DNA of 64,000 nt, taken from the NCBI GenBank assembly GCA_938074445.1, contig CALJEK010000025.1:1-64000 (forward strand), in the 5' to 3' direction. Numbering within the stretch: the first letter of the stretch is position 1; every line of letters starts with the position of its first letter. A model generated the notes under the pieces. That model worked only from the letters and a program-made list of their open reading frames with translations, was not told where the DNA came from and did no database searches. Position numbers and translations under genes: made by a program. This DNA comes from Candidatus Kryptoniota bacterium (GTDB taxonomy: Bacteria; Bacteroidota; Ignavibacteria; Kryptoniales; Kryptoniaceae). Positions 1-8,335 of this stretch are shown here, one piece after another.

Positions 1-2889
1 GAATGAAAATGTAACTTTTCTTGAAGCAAATAACCTCGCAAATCTTGTTGGCAAGCTAAATGAAACTCCAATCTCGCGCAATCTAACAAAATCTCCTTTT
101 TGAACCCACAAATCATCCGCCCTCCAATCATACTTCATCCACTCCCTCAATGCTTGTTCAAGCTCAACTGTATCCTTCGCCATAAATACTTTCTGCTGAG
201 CTTCGATCTCAGGAACATAAGTATTATACCTGACCATAAACCTTGCAGTATTGTTATACACATAAAACTTCGTTGCCCATTCAACAAAAGCATAAATACT
301 TACTCTCCTAAATAAAGTTAAAGTTGCAGAAATTGAACCATTTAATTTCGGATACGCGTTGCCGAGGAATTCTTTTTCCGTTCCAACCTCAACCGCAGTA
401 CTCGCAATTGCGTTCATTATAGTCCTTCTATGAGTTGGATTCTGGAAATTATTAGGTGTCCTTGTCCCGGCTCTATATTGATTAAGTAAATTTAATGCGC
501 TTGTCAATGAACCTTGTTTAATTCCAATTAATCTGTACCCCCAGAATGAATTTATCGGATATCCTTCCCTAACCTCACCAATCCCACCGAGTCCATATGG
601 AAGAGGAGAAGTGCCACCAAGTGAGGTTACCTTATTTTCGTTTGTTGAAACCATAAAGTTAAGATCAAGAGAAACAGTTGAAGTTGATATCGGAATGCTT
701 CTAACAGTCAACTCGATTCCCTTATTTCTAACCTCGCCAACGTTTGTCAACTGCAAATTCAACCATCCCTCTGATGGTGGATATCGCTTTAAAAGAAGCG
801 CATCTTTGGTAACCTGACTATAATATGTAAACTCAATTCCAATTCTATCGTTCAAAAATCCAGCATCAAATCCAACCTCCAACTCATCACTTCTTTCGGG
901 CTTAAGTTTCTTATTTCCTATATTTCCAGGCGTAACAGCTGGAACACCATCAAGTCCTGCAACTGCATCCCAAGTCCTTTCTTTATCAAATACGCCAGGG
1001 GCAAGTCCTGCTTGACCCCAAGCTACTCTTAATTTCATTGAATTCCAGAAATTCTTTGGCCAGAAACCAAGTTCAGAGGCGATAAATGATGCCTGTGCTT
1101 TAGGATAAAGAGCAAGCCCATAATCAGGACCAAAACCACTGTTACCATCAAGACGCAAAGCCCCTGTTATGAAGAACATATTTGCAAAACCAATTTGCTC
1201 TTGGGCAAAAATACCACCATTTATAACCCTATATCTATATTCATCAGCATTTCTTACCGCCCCGGCACCAATTATGGACAATCCAGGAGCTGGAAAATCT
1301 CTACCTTGTCCAAAAACTCTATAATCTGAATCCGCGAAGCCCTGAATTCCAGCTGTTAACGAAGATGTAATTTTATCCGTTAATGCTATGTACCAAGCAA
1401 GCGAATAATCAAGCGTTAATGAATAGAAAGTCCTTCGTTGATTTCCTTTCATACCATATTGATAATAAATAAATCCGAGACCATATGGGAAAAGTTGCTC
1501 ATTTTCCTCAGCTGTAACATCAAATCCAATTGTTAATTTTTGCCTAAACGTTCCGAAAGGTCTATGGGTCCATGTTACACCACCTGTAAAGGCATGCGTT
1601 GTTTGTAGATTAAGTAACTCACGAGCAATATTTAGAGGAGTAAACGGCTCGCCGTAAGGATTCGTCGGCGTAGCTAGATTTCTTCTTGAAAGCAAAGCAT
1701 TTGGAATAAGCCCATATATGTTATTATCATTATTTGGTCTTTTCAATTTTGAATAAGTATAGCCAGCGGTAGCTTGAATGTCCCAATTCTCACCACCAAC
1801 AGCATTTAAATTGCCCCTAAATGAAATCCGTTTGAAGTAATTTGAAGGAATTGAACCAACCTCATTCTCATATCTACCTGAAACATAATAACCAACGCTT
1901 GGCGTTCCACCCCTTATAGATGCAAAATATGCCTCATAAGGACCCGTTGACAACAAACTATTTGCAAGTCCCTCGCTCGCTACTTTAACGCTATCCGGAG
2001 TCCTGCGCGCTCCAAGCTTGATGTCTTCACCAGTAGGAAATACTCCAATCAAATAACCAGTAGGATATAACTTCTTCGGAACTCCAACCCCACCGCGCTC
2101 AACCATAAAGTTAATTGTTGGTTGACCTGTAATGCCTTTCTTCGTGAAAATCTGTATGACTCCATTCGCTGCTTGTGTACCATAAAGCGTCGTCGCAGCT
2201 GCGCCTTTTATCACCTCAATTCTCTCAATATCAGCAGGAATTATATCATTCAACCTAGAAGGATGTTGCCCTCCCGTCCAGACACTTCCATAATCAATAT
2301 TAGCATTATCAATCCTTACGCCATCAACGTATATCAAAGGCTGGTTATCTTGAGATACACTGACCAAACCTCTTACTCTGATTGCAGCGGAACTACCAGC
2401 TTGACCCGAACTTGGAAGAGCGACCAATCCAGAAACTCTTCCCTGCAAAACTTCAGTCACGCTTCTAACAGGTGCAATTTCAATATCTTTAATACTGACA
2501 GTGCCAACCGTATTCCCAATGCTTCTTTTCTCCAAAGCTGTCCCAGTCCCAGTCACAACTACTTCATCCAATTGAAGCGCAGTCGGTGAAAGATAAAAAT
2601 CAACCGTTGCTGTCTCACCAGGTCTGACTATTACATCTTTCGTCTGAGAGCCGTATCCAACAAATCTTGCTTGTACTTTATATGTCCCCGGCTTAACATT
2701 TTTAATAATATAGTTTCCGTTTACATCAGTAGCAGAACCAATTTGAGTCCCAACGATTATAACAGATGCAGCTGGCAAGGGAGTGTTTGTCTCCCTATCG
2801 TAAACAGTTCCCCTGATTTCCCCAAGCTGAGCAAATACAACTGTTACAACTATTAACAAAAGAAGTGAGAAGAGCATTAACTTCCTCAT
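1..2889 (-). CDS. SusC/RagA-type TonB-dependent outer-membrane receptor, 3' end cut by the window
   Basis: This reads open from ATG at 2889 to the window edge (963 codons, no stop), so the C-terminal end of the barrel is missing. Residues 1-20 are a signal peptide. About 21-105 is a carboxypeptidase-regulatory-like domain (GTVYDRETNTPLPAASV). It is followed by the plug, with DEVVVTGTG, LQGRVSGL, IRVRGL, YVDGVRIDN and the SusC-typical stretch IERIEVIKGAAATTLYGTQA, and then a long barrel rich in aromatic beta strands. Such receptors import oligosaccharides, peptides or other large nutrients using TonB energy. A SusD lipoprotein usually follows, but it would lie outside the window. The start is supported by GGAGGT seven bases upstream (2897-2902) and by a promoter at 3063-3091. 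The substrate cannot be told from sequence. Confidence 0.93.
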   Translation of the reverse strand, partial: MRKLMLFSLLLLIVVTVVFAQLGEIRGTVYDRETNTPLPAASVIIVGTQIGSATDVNGNYIIKNVKPGTYKVQARFVGYGSQTKDVIVRPGETATVDFYLSPTALQLDEVVVTGTGTALEKRSIGNTVGTVSIKDIEIAPVRSVTEVLQGRVSGLVALPSSGQAGSSAAIRVRGLVSVSQDNQPLIYVDGVRIDNANIDYGSVWTGGQHPSRLNDIIPADIERIEVIKGAAATTLYGTQAANGVIQIFTKKGITGQPTINFMVERGGVGVPKKLYPTGYLIGVFPTGEDIKLGARRTPDSVKVASEGLANSLLSTGPYEAYFASIRGGTPSVGYYVSGRYENEVGSIPSNYFKRISFRGNLNAVGGENWDIQATAGYTYSKLKRPNNDNNIYGLIPNALLSRRNLATPTNPYGEPFTPLNIARELLNLQTTHAFTGGVTWTHRPFGTFRQKLTIGFDVTAEENEQLFPYGLGFIYYQYGMKGNQRRTFYSLTLDYSLAWYIALTDKITSSLTAGIQGFADSDYRVFGQGRDFPAPGLSIIGAGAVRNADEYRYRVINGGIFAQEQIGFANMFFITGALRLDGNSGFGPDYGLALYPKAQASFIASELGFWPKNFWNSMKLRVAWGQAGLAPGVFDKERTWDAVAGLDGVPAVTPGNIGNKKLKPERSDELEVGFDAGFLNDRIGIEFTYYSQVTKDALLLKRYPPSEGWLNLQLTNVGEVRNKGIELTVRSIPISTSTVSLDLNFMVSTNENKVTSLGGTSPLPYGLGGIGEVREGYPINSFWGYRLIGIKQGSLTSALNLLNQYRAGTRTPNNFQNPTHRRTIMNAIASTAVEVGTEKEFLGNAYPKLNGSISATLTLFRRVSIYAFVEWATKFYVYNNTARFMVRYNTYVPEIEAQQKVFMAKDTVELEQALREWMKYDWRADDLWVQKGDFVRLREIGVSFSLPTRFARLFASRKVTFSF

Positions 2890-3062
2890 AACTTTTACCT
2901 CCATTAAGTTTTAAAAAAGATATACTAATTGCAGGGTTAAGCAATAGGAATAAAATATATCAATTTGCTAAGCGCACCTCCTTAAATTATTTTTCGTTTG
3001 TTTTAAGTAGGTGCTTTCTGAGTTCTTTTTATAAAATCTATTTCAAAGGTGCACTTGCAGTA

Positions 3063-3091
3063 AATTTAATAAAAAAAAACCTTTTTGTCAA
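3063..3091 (-). promoter_or_regulatory. Sigma70-like promoter of the TonB receptor gene
   Basis: On the minus strand there is TTGACA at 3091-3086, a 17-base spacer and TAAATT at 3068-3063. Transcription would start near 3056, giving a leader of about 165 bases before the receptor start. The leader holds a second strong ribosome-binding sequence (AAGGAGGT, 2983-2976) that does not serve the receptor gene. Confidence 0.6.
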
Positions 3092-3098
3092 GAGCTTG

Positions 3099-3172
3099 TA
3101 GCGCGTGCGGGATTCGAACCCGCGATCTCCGCCTTGAGAGGGCGGTGTCCTAGGCCACTAGACGAACGCGCC
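3099..3172 (-). tRNA. tRNA-Glu (anticodon CTC)
   Basis: The 74-base cloverleaf has acceptor GGCGCGT paired to ACGCGCT, an anticodon stem CCGCC/GGCGG with loop CTCTCAA (anticodon CTC), and a T arm with GGTTCGAATCC. The CCA end is not encoded. It lies 13 bases downstream of tRNA-Gly and is probably cotranscribed with it. Confidence 0.96.
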
Positions 3173-3185
3173 ATAAAATTTAAAG

Positions 3186-3258
3186 AGCGCGAGACGGGAC
3201 TCGAACCCGCGACACCCAGCTTGGGAAGCTGGTGTTCTACCAACTGAACTACTCGCGC
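3186..3258 (-). tRNA. tRNA-Gly (anticodon CCC)
   Basis: The 73-base cloverleaf has acceptor GCGCGAG/CTCGCGC, anticodon stem CCAGC/GCTGG with loop TTCCCAA (anticodon CCC) and a T loop GGTTCGAGTCC. The CCA end is not encoded. It is the first gene behind a promoter at 3271-3299 and is followed by tRNA-Glu. Confidence 0.96.
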
Positions 3259-3270
3259 TCTTCACTTATA

Positions 3271-3299
3271 AATATAAACCTATAAATTCAAAAAATCAA
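3271..3299 (-). promoter_or_regulatory. Promoter of the tRNA-Gly/tRNA-Glu unit
   Basis: On the minus strand there is TTGATT (3299-3294), a 17-base spacer and TATATT (3276-3271). The expected start at about 3264 is only a few bases before the mature tRNA-Gly 5' end. It sits between the stop of the thioredoxin-like gene and the tRNA pair. Confidence 0.7.
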
Positions 3300-3308
3300 G
3301 TTTTTAAA

Positions 3309-3917
3309 TTACTCCGCATACTTAACAGAGCAACCATATGGCTTCGTAACAGGAACACTTATTGCCTTGCCAGCAAGAAGTTCATTCAATGCATTCCTTA
3401 CATAATTAACCCTTTCCTTCTTCTCACCTCTCGGATCATCATCAATTGCACCTGCGTAAACAAGTTTTCCATCCTTATCTATTACAAACATATGCGGTGT
3501 TGTTTTCGCATCAAACATCTTTCCAACCTTTCCATCCGGGTCCAGCAGATAAGCAGTATAAGTTGCTCCCCATTCACTGTAAATTTTCTTCAATTCATTT
3601 GCTTCCCTATAATCTCTATGCTTCGGATTCGTCGAATTTATAATAACCCACACAACTCCCTTCTGCGCGAACTCCTTCTGAAGCGATGTCATTATCTTTT
3701 CCTTATAAACGCGTTGAACAAATGGACAATTTGGATTTGTCCATTCAAGAACAATAATCTTACCTTTAAGATCAGATAGTTTGAAAACTTTACCATCCAA
3801 ATCCTTCAAAATAAAATCACCCACAACGCTTCCAACTTCAACTTTTTTATTTTCACCCAAAGCAAATAAAGATGAAAACGCGATGAATAAAAGTCCTGCA
3901 ATTTGAATTAACTTCAT
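3309..3917 (-). CDS. Exported thioredoxin-like/redoxin protein (NPxCPF type)
   Basis: The 202-aa protein has a signal peptide (about 1-20) followed by a redoxin/thioredoxin fold. The active-site loop is WTNPNCPF with a single cysteine (C64) instead of CxxC. Further family marks are KTTPHMFVIDKDG and, at the C-terminus, TKPYGCSVKY with the second cysteine C196. This is the usual pattern of a subgroup of periplasmic AhpC/TSA-like proteins, in which the distal Cys may be the redox partner (inference). The gene lies just downstream of a DsbD N-domain protein (16-base gap), which suggests a shared role in periplasmic thiol chemistry. No terminator was seen before the tRNA genes. Confidence 0.85.
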   Translation of the reverse strand: MKLIQIAGLLFIAFSSLFALGENKKVEVGSVVGDFILKDLDGKVFKLSDLKGKIIVLEWTNPNCPFVQRVYKEKIMTSLQKEFAQKGVVWVIINSTNPKHRDYREANELKKIYSEWGATYTAYLLDPDGKVGKMFDAKTTPHMFVIDKDGKLVYAGAIDDDPRGEKKERVNYVRNALNELLAGKAISVPVTKPYGCSVKYAE

Positions 3918-3933
3918 TTAAGCGTCTCCTTTT

Positions 3934-4719
3934 TTATTTTAAGTTAAATTCATAGCCTTCGTTATTTACGACGATTATACCACTTAAAAAGTTCACTTTA
4001 GCGTCTGAGGATAGGGGCATAACCACAAATTCAACCATACCATTCTTTACTTTGATGCTTTTAAAATCGATCAAAAATTTATCGATCAAATTGGGATAAA
4101 AATCATTTATTTGATTTACACCCCTTCCTGCAAGTTCAATCTTGACCAAATTTAAATTCCCCTTTCGCTCAACCTTAAAATTTTTAACGGTTAACCCAGA
4201 AGCCTCAAAATTTCGAGGCAATAAATTTACGTATTTTTTAACTAATGCTTTCTCAGTATCTTTTGCTTTCATCAGCGCATATTTAAGCGTCGTACCCCCA
4301 GGAACACAACTTTCTCTGCACACAAGCCAGTTAACCTCAGCCTCAATTACATCTGCTTTTTTCAACTTCTCTTTTGAAACAATTTGAACCGGTATTAGAA
4401 GAACAACCTCGTTATAATAACCATACGAAATTATATCGCCGTGCACTATTTTTTTAGGTACAGGAAACAAAACATCCCCAGCCTTCAAATATGAGGGCAA
4501 TTTCAACTTTATTTCAGGGGCAAGTCCAGCATCACCAGGATTCTGCCAGTAAATATACCACCCGGGGGAAATTGAAAATTTAACACCTAGAAAAAACTTA
4601 CTGGAGACACCATCCCAATCAGAAATAATTTCAACCTTGACTTGATTTTTCTCTTGGGACGACATCAAAATTTGAAATGTAACTAACAAAGTTATTAGAC
4701 TAAACCCCAAGTTCTTCAT
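3934..4719 (-). CDS. Stand-alone DsbD N-terminal (alpha) domain protein
   Basis: The 261-aa secreted protein resembles only the periplasmic N-terminal domain of the thiol:disulfide reductase DsbD. Marks are a signal peptide, then GWYIYWQNPGDAGLAPEI, FPVPKKIVHGD, YGYYNEVVLL and the cysteine pair in VCRESCVPGG, which is the CxxxC-like site that passes electrons to client proteins. There are no transmembrane helices and no C-terminal thioredoxin domain, so this is not a complete DsbD. A TTG 12 bases upstream (4731) is possible, but ATG at 4719 with AGAGG in front is better. The gene overlaps the end of the acyl-CoA synthetase gene by 20 bases and probably shares its transcript. Confidence 0.85.
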   Translation of the reverse strand: MKNLGFSLITLLVTFQILMSSQEKNQVKVEIISDWDGVSSKFFLGVKFSISPGWYIYWQNPGDAGLAPEIKLKLPSYLKAGDVLFPVPKKIVHGDIISYGYYNEVVLLIPVQIVSKEKLKKADVIEAEVNWLVCRESCVPGGTTLKYALMKAKDTEKALVKKYVNLLPRNFEASGLTVKNFKVERKGNLNLVKIELAGRGVNQINDFYPNLIDKFLIDFKSIKVKNGMVEFVVMPLSSDAKVNFLSGIIVVNNEGYEFNLK

Positions 4720-6520
4720 ACATCCTCTCAATTAACTCTTTATATTTTTGTTCAACAACTTTCCTTTTGACTTTTAAGGTTGGCGTTAATTCGCCGTTCT
4801 CTATTGTAAACGGGCTCTCAAGCAAACGGAAATTTCTTATATGTTCATGCTGGGCAAGTTCTTTGTTTATTTTCTTAATTTCCCTTTCAAATAACCTATA
4901 AATTTCATCTCTGTGAATTAATTCTTTTTCATTTTCAAACGGGATTCCCTGTTGTTTTGCATAATCTTTTATTGCTTCAAAATCAGGAACAATCAAAGCC
5001 GTCAAAAATGGTTTTCCCTCGCCAATTACGACAGCTTGATCAATGTAACTCGACTGTATCAATAAACTTTCTATTGGTTGTGGTGCGATATTTTTCCCAC
5101 CCGAGCTGACGAAAATATGTTTTTTTCGATCTGTTATAACAAGAAAACCATCTTCGTCAAAATAGCCAACATCACCAGTGTGAAACCAACCGTCTTTATC
5201 AATAACCTCAGCTGTTGCCTGCGGGTTGTTGTAATAACCCTGCATAACATTTGGACCTCGAGCAAGGATTTCACCGTCATCAGCGATTTTTATCTCCACT
5301 CCAGGGATCGGTTTTCCAACAGTCCCAAATTTATAATCATCCAACCTGTTTACAGTTAAAACTGGAGATGTTTCTGTCAACCCATACCCTTCAATAATTT
5401 TAATTCCAAGGGCTTCAAAAAACTCGCCAAGTTCCTTTGCAAGGGCAGCTCCGCCCGATACAAAGAACTTTATCCTGCCACCTGTTCTTTCCTTCAGTTT
5501 TGAAAATACAAGCTTATTCGCAAGCGCATATTGAGATTTAAGCCAAGCAGGGACTTTGCCCTTTTTACTTGCCTGGACATATTTTTTCCCAACATCAAGA
5601 GCCCAATAAAAAATTTTCTTCCTTATTGCTGGACCTGATTCAACCCCCTTTATTATTCTGTTATAAAGTCTCTCGAAAAGCCTTGGAACGGAAGTCATAA
5701 CAGTTGGTCTTACCTCAAGCAAATTCTGCGCAATTGTATCTATGCTCTCGGCTAATGCAACAACTCCACCGCAGGCAAACGCAGCATAAAATCCAGCCAT
5801 CCTTTCAAACGAATGGGAAAAAGGAAGATACGAAAGGAATGTATCCTCAGGTGTCATTGGGACAACTTGAGTTGCACTTAAAATATTTGAAACAAGGTTT
5901 TTATGTGTGAGCACAACCCCCTTGGGTTCACCCGTCGTCCCAGATGTGTAAATTATGGTCAAAACATCATCCGGCTTTATCTCCCTGACTTTATTTATCC
6001 AGTAATCTGGATTTTTTTCTTTAAAATCCTTTCCAATCTCCATAAGCTCCTTTAAACTTAAAAGGTAATCTGGCGCGGTGATTCCCTTTTCGGTGAAAAT
6101 AATAACTTTATCCAAACTTTTCACCTGATCGTAAATCTTTTCGACTTTTGAGAGTTGAACTTGATTCGATACAAAGGTCGCTTTAACTTCAGCATTGTTG
6201 AAAATATATTCAATCTGCTTCGCCGTCAAAGTTGGGTAAACAGGAACATCTATTATCCCGGTGGTTGTCATCGCAAAATCAACTATTATCCATTCAATTC
6301 TGTTTTCGGAAATGATTCCAACCTTATCTCCCTTCTTCAAACCGAGTCCAGCAAGACCACATGCTGTTAACTCAACCATCTCCCTTAACTCCTTATATGA
6401 AAGTGGTTTGTAAACACCAGCAACCTTATAAAGATAAGCGGGCTTATCAGAATCGATAAAATGACGAGTTACAACATCAAACATTTCTGCAATTGTAGAA
6501 AATGGCTTCACAACCGGCAT
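4700..6520 (-). CDS. Long-chain acyl-CoA synthetase (AMP-forming)
   Basis: The 606-aa adenylate-forming enzyme activates fatty acids to acyl-CoA with ATP. Motifs in order: the phosphate-binding loop IIYTSGTTGEPKG (about residue 190), YLPFSHSFER, the GYGLTETSP adenine motif, WFHTGDVGYFDEDGF, and TDRKKHIFVSSGGKNIAP with the hinge. A C-terminal lysine lies near LTPTLKVKRK. Length and the FadD15-like C-terminus fit the long-chain group found in actinobacteria and the FCB group. The start has a strong AGGAGG eight bases upstream. It is preceded by acpS, so lipid-related genes are clustered here. Confidence 0.93.
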   Translation of the reverse strand: MPVVKPFSTIAEMFDVVTRHFIDSDKPAYLYKVAGVYKPLSYKELREMVELTACGLAGLGLKKGDKVGIISENRIEWIIVDFAMTTTGIIDVPVYPTLTAKQIEYIFNNAEVKATFVSNQVQLSKVEKIYDQVKSLDKVIIFTEKGITAPDYLLSLKELMEIGKDFKEKNPDYWINKVREIKPDDVLTIIYTSGTTGEPKGVVLTHKNLVSNILSATQVVPMTPEDTFLSYLPFSHSFERMAGFYAAFACGGVVALAESIDTIAQNLLEVRPTVMTSVPRLFERLYNRIIKGVESGPAIRKKIFYWALDVGKKYVQASKKGKVPAWLKSQYALANKLVFSKLKERTGGRIKFFVSGGAALAKELGEFFEALGIKIIEGYGLTETSPVLTVNRLDDYKFGTVGKPIPGVEIKIADDGEILARGPNVMQGYYNNPQATAEVIDKDGWFHTGDVGYFDEDGFLVITDRKKHIFVSSGGKNIAPQPIESLLIQSSYIDQAVVIGEGKPFLTALIVPDFEAIKDYAKQQGIPFENEKELIHRDEIYRLFEREIKKINKELAQHEHIRNFRLLESPFTIENGELTPTLKVKRKVVEQKYKELIERMYEELGV

Positions 6521-6544
6521 GTTTAAATCCTCCTTTTGTTTGGA

Positions 6545-6916
6545 TTAATTTCTTTCAACTATTGCACAGGCGATTGCATGATTTAAAGAATGCGAAATAG
6601 AGATATGAAATGAACAAGAACTGAAGTGATTTTTAAGCTGGTTATAAAGGATAACTTCGGGTTTGCCTCGTTCATCATTTAAAATTTCAACATCTTTCCA
6701 CTTAAAAACCCCACCCCATCCAGTTGATATAGCCTTGCTTATCGCCTCTTTTGCTGCAAATCTTCCAGCAAGGTGCTGATAAATGTTCTTTTTTGAGAGA
6801 CAATAATCTATTTCTCGTTGTGTGAAAATTTTTTTAAGAAAATGTTCCCCCCATCGATCCATCAAGTTTTTAAATCTATCTATCTCAACTATGTCAACAC
6901 CCACGCCTATTATCAT
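6545..6916 (-). CDS. acpS: Holo-[acyl-carrier-protein] synthase
   Basis: This 123-aa enzyme moves 4'-phosphopantetheine from CoA to the serine of acyl carrier protein. It has the AcpS signature GVGVDIVEIDRF at the N-terminus and the second motif RFAAKEAISKA with the Mg-binding Glu, and ends with SISHSLNHAIACAIVE. The length is normal. Its ATG shares bases with the stop of the HAD gene (ATGA), so the two are translationally coupled. Confidence 0.95.
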   Translation of the reverse strand: MIIGVGVDIVEIDRFKNLMDRWGEHFLKKIFTQREIDYCLSKKNIYQHLAGRFAAKEAISKAISTGWGGVFKWKDVEILNDERGKPEVILYNQLKNHFSSCSFHISISHSLNHAIACAIVERN

Positions 6917-7599
6917 TCCCAGCCATTTTCCTTTTTGATTATGTCTATCAACTCAGTTATATCGTTTAATTCGTAATCCGCTCCCGGATTTTGCGTGTTA
7001 AATGTGTCACCGTATCTTGCGAATGCAGTCTTCATTCCAACCTTCTTTGCTCCAACAACATCTCTTTCAGCCCAATCTCCAACCATAATAGCTTCATCTG
7101 GTTTAACTCCAAGAAGCTCTAAAGCCTTAAGAAATGGAACTGGACTTGGTTTCCTCTCGCCAGTATCATCAAAAGTAATGACATGATCAAATATATGATG
7201 AAAGTTCAAATAACACAATCTCAACCACGCCTCACGAGCAGGTGCGTCAGAAATAACAGCAAGCTTCAAGCCCATCTTCAAAAGCGTCGTCAAAGTCATA
7301 TAAACATGAGGATATGGAACGAGCGCTGCTTCACGGGCTCTTCTATAAGCAACAATTCCAGCAGAAAGAATTTTATAATCTATCTTACCGTAAATTTCCT
7401 TTAAGAAATCATCGAACACTTGCTGATATTCTATCCCTTTCTCAGCGTAAATTCTTTCAATTCTTTGCCTTGCTTCCTCAGGCGAGATCTTCAATCCAGC
7501 ATCAATCATTGCATTTATAGCTGATTCGATTGCCTGCTTTTTCATCGTCATAAAATCAACGAGCGTATTGTCAAGATCGAATATAACCGCCTTGATCAT
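6913..7599 (-). CDS. HAD-superfamily phosphatase
   Basis: The 228-aa protein has all the HAD motifs: FDLDNTLVD with the nucleophile and acid aspartates at the N-terminus, VISDAPARE (motif II Ser), KPSP (motif III Lys) and VGDWAERDV (motif IV). It has the helical cap of the subfamily I pattern, close to the group containing archaeal-type haloacid dehalogenase-like phosphatases. The substrate is unknown. It starts two bases after the aroQ stop and overlaps acpS. Confidence 0.88.
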   Translation of the reverse strand: MIKAVIFDLDNTLVDFMTMKKQAIESAINAMIDAGLKISPEEARQRIERIYAEKGIEYQQVFDDFLKEIYGKIDYKILSAGIVAYRRAREAALVPYPHVYMTLTTLLKMGLKLAVISDAPAREAWLRLCYLNFHHIFDHVITFDDTGERKPSPVPFLKALELLGVKPDEAIMVGDWAERDVVGAKKVGMKTAFARYGDTFNTQNPGADYELNDITELIDIIKKENGWE

Positions 7600-7600
7600 T

Positions 7601-8044
7601 CTATTTTTCGATTAATTTCAAAATCGCTTCTACACCTAAAATATAACTTAAATGCCCAAAACCTGCAATATACCCCCGACAAACTGGAGAAATCACGCTC
7701 CTCTGACGAAAAGTTTCCCCACTTTGTGCCCGGGCATATATGTTAGAAATGTGAACTTCAACGACGGGTATCTTTAAAGCAGATATAGCGTCCCTTATCG
7801 CGTAAGAATAATGTGTAAAAGCCCCCGGGTTTATAACGACGCCATCAAAATCTGAATCAAGAAGCGAATTTAACTTATCAACAATTTCACCCTCAAAGTT
7901 CGAATTGAAAAATTCAAATTCAACATTCGGAAACTCGTTCATTAAAATTTCATTGATCTCAGCCAGAGTTAAACTTCCATAAATCTCCGGTTCCCTTTTG
8001 CCAAGTATACCTAAATTTGCCCCATGAATTACAAGTATTTTCAT
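7601..8044 (-). CDS. aroQ: 3-Dehydroquinate dehydratase, type II
   Basis: The 147-aa enzyme carries out step three of the shikimate pathway and forms dodecamers. Recognisable are IHGANLGILGKREPEIYG at the N-terminus (the catalytic Tyr lies in the loop), NPGAFTHYSYAIRDA, and EVHISNIYARA with the catalytic His. The normal NLNLLG start motif is changed to NLGILG. Its ATG overlaps the stop of the upstream small gene as ATGA. Confidence 0.94.
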   Translation of the reverse strand: MKILVIHGANLGILGKREPEIYGSLTLAEINEILMNEFPNVEFEFFNSNFEGEIVDKLNSLLDSDFDGVVINPGAFTHYSYAIRDAISALKIPVVEVHISNIYARAQSGETFRQRSVISPVCRGYIAGFGHLSYILGVEAILKLIEK

Positions 8045-8322
8045 TCCTTAAACACCTTTAATTTCGCAAGTTCCTCTTCTACTATGCTTTTTATATTCTC
8101 ATTCATCAAATTTTCATCAATCCCCATTTCAACTATGCTTTGTGAAAGCAATGAGATTCTCTTTTGGGTATTCGCAAGTTTATTTATTACTATCATCTTT
8201 TGCTCCTTTAAAACGCAATAGCCACCTTCAAAATCTCCCCGCTCATATCTTAAGGTTATGCCTAATCCTTTAACAAATTTTTCAAGTTCCTCAAGTATTG
8301 CTTCTGGCTTTCGCCTTCTCAT
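8041..8322 (-). CDS. Conserved small protein of unknown function
   Basis: This 93-aa protein starts at ATG 8322 (MRRRKPEAI); a TTG six bases earlier is less likely. It is highly charged, with a central RYERGDFEGGYCVLKEQ stretch and two predicted helical ends, and has no signal peptide or membrane segment. I recognise the general type from Chlorobi/Bacteroidota genomes but no function. It is translationally coupled to aroQ. The single Cys in GGYC is the only notable side chain. Confidence 0.7.
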   Translation of the reverse strand: MRRRKPEAILEELEKFVKGLGITLRYERGDFEGGYCVLKEQKMIVINKLANTQKRISLLSQSIVEMGIDENLMNENIKSIVEEELAKLKVFKE

Positions 8323-8335
8323 GAGCAATTGTGCC

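Noticed and set aside
2122-2589. Plus-strand open frame of 155 codons inside the TonB receptor gene
   Set aside because: It lies fully inside the well-supported receptor on the other strand, has no family pattern and no ribosome site.
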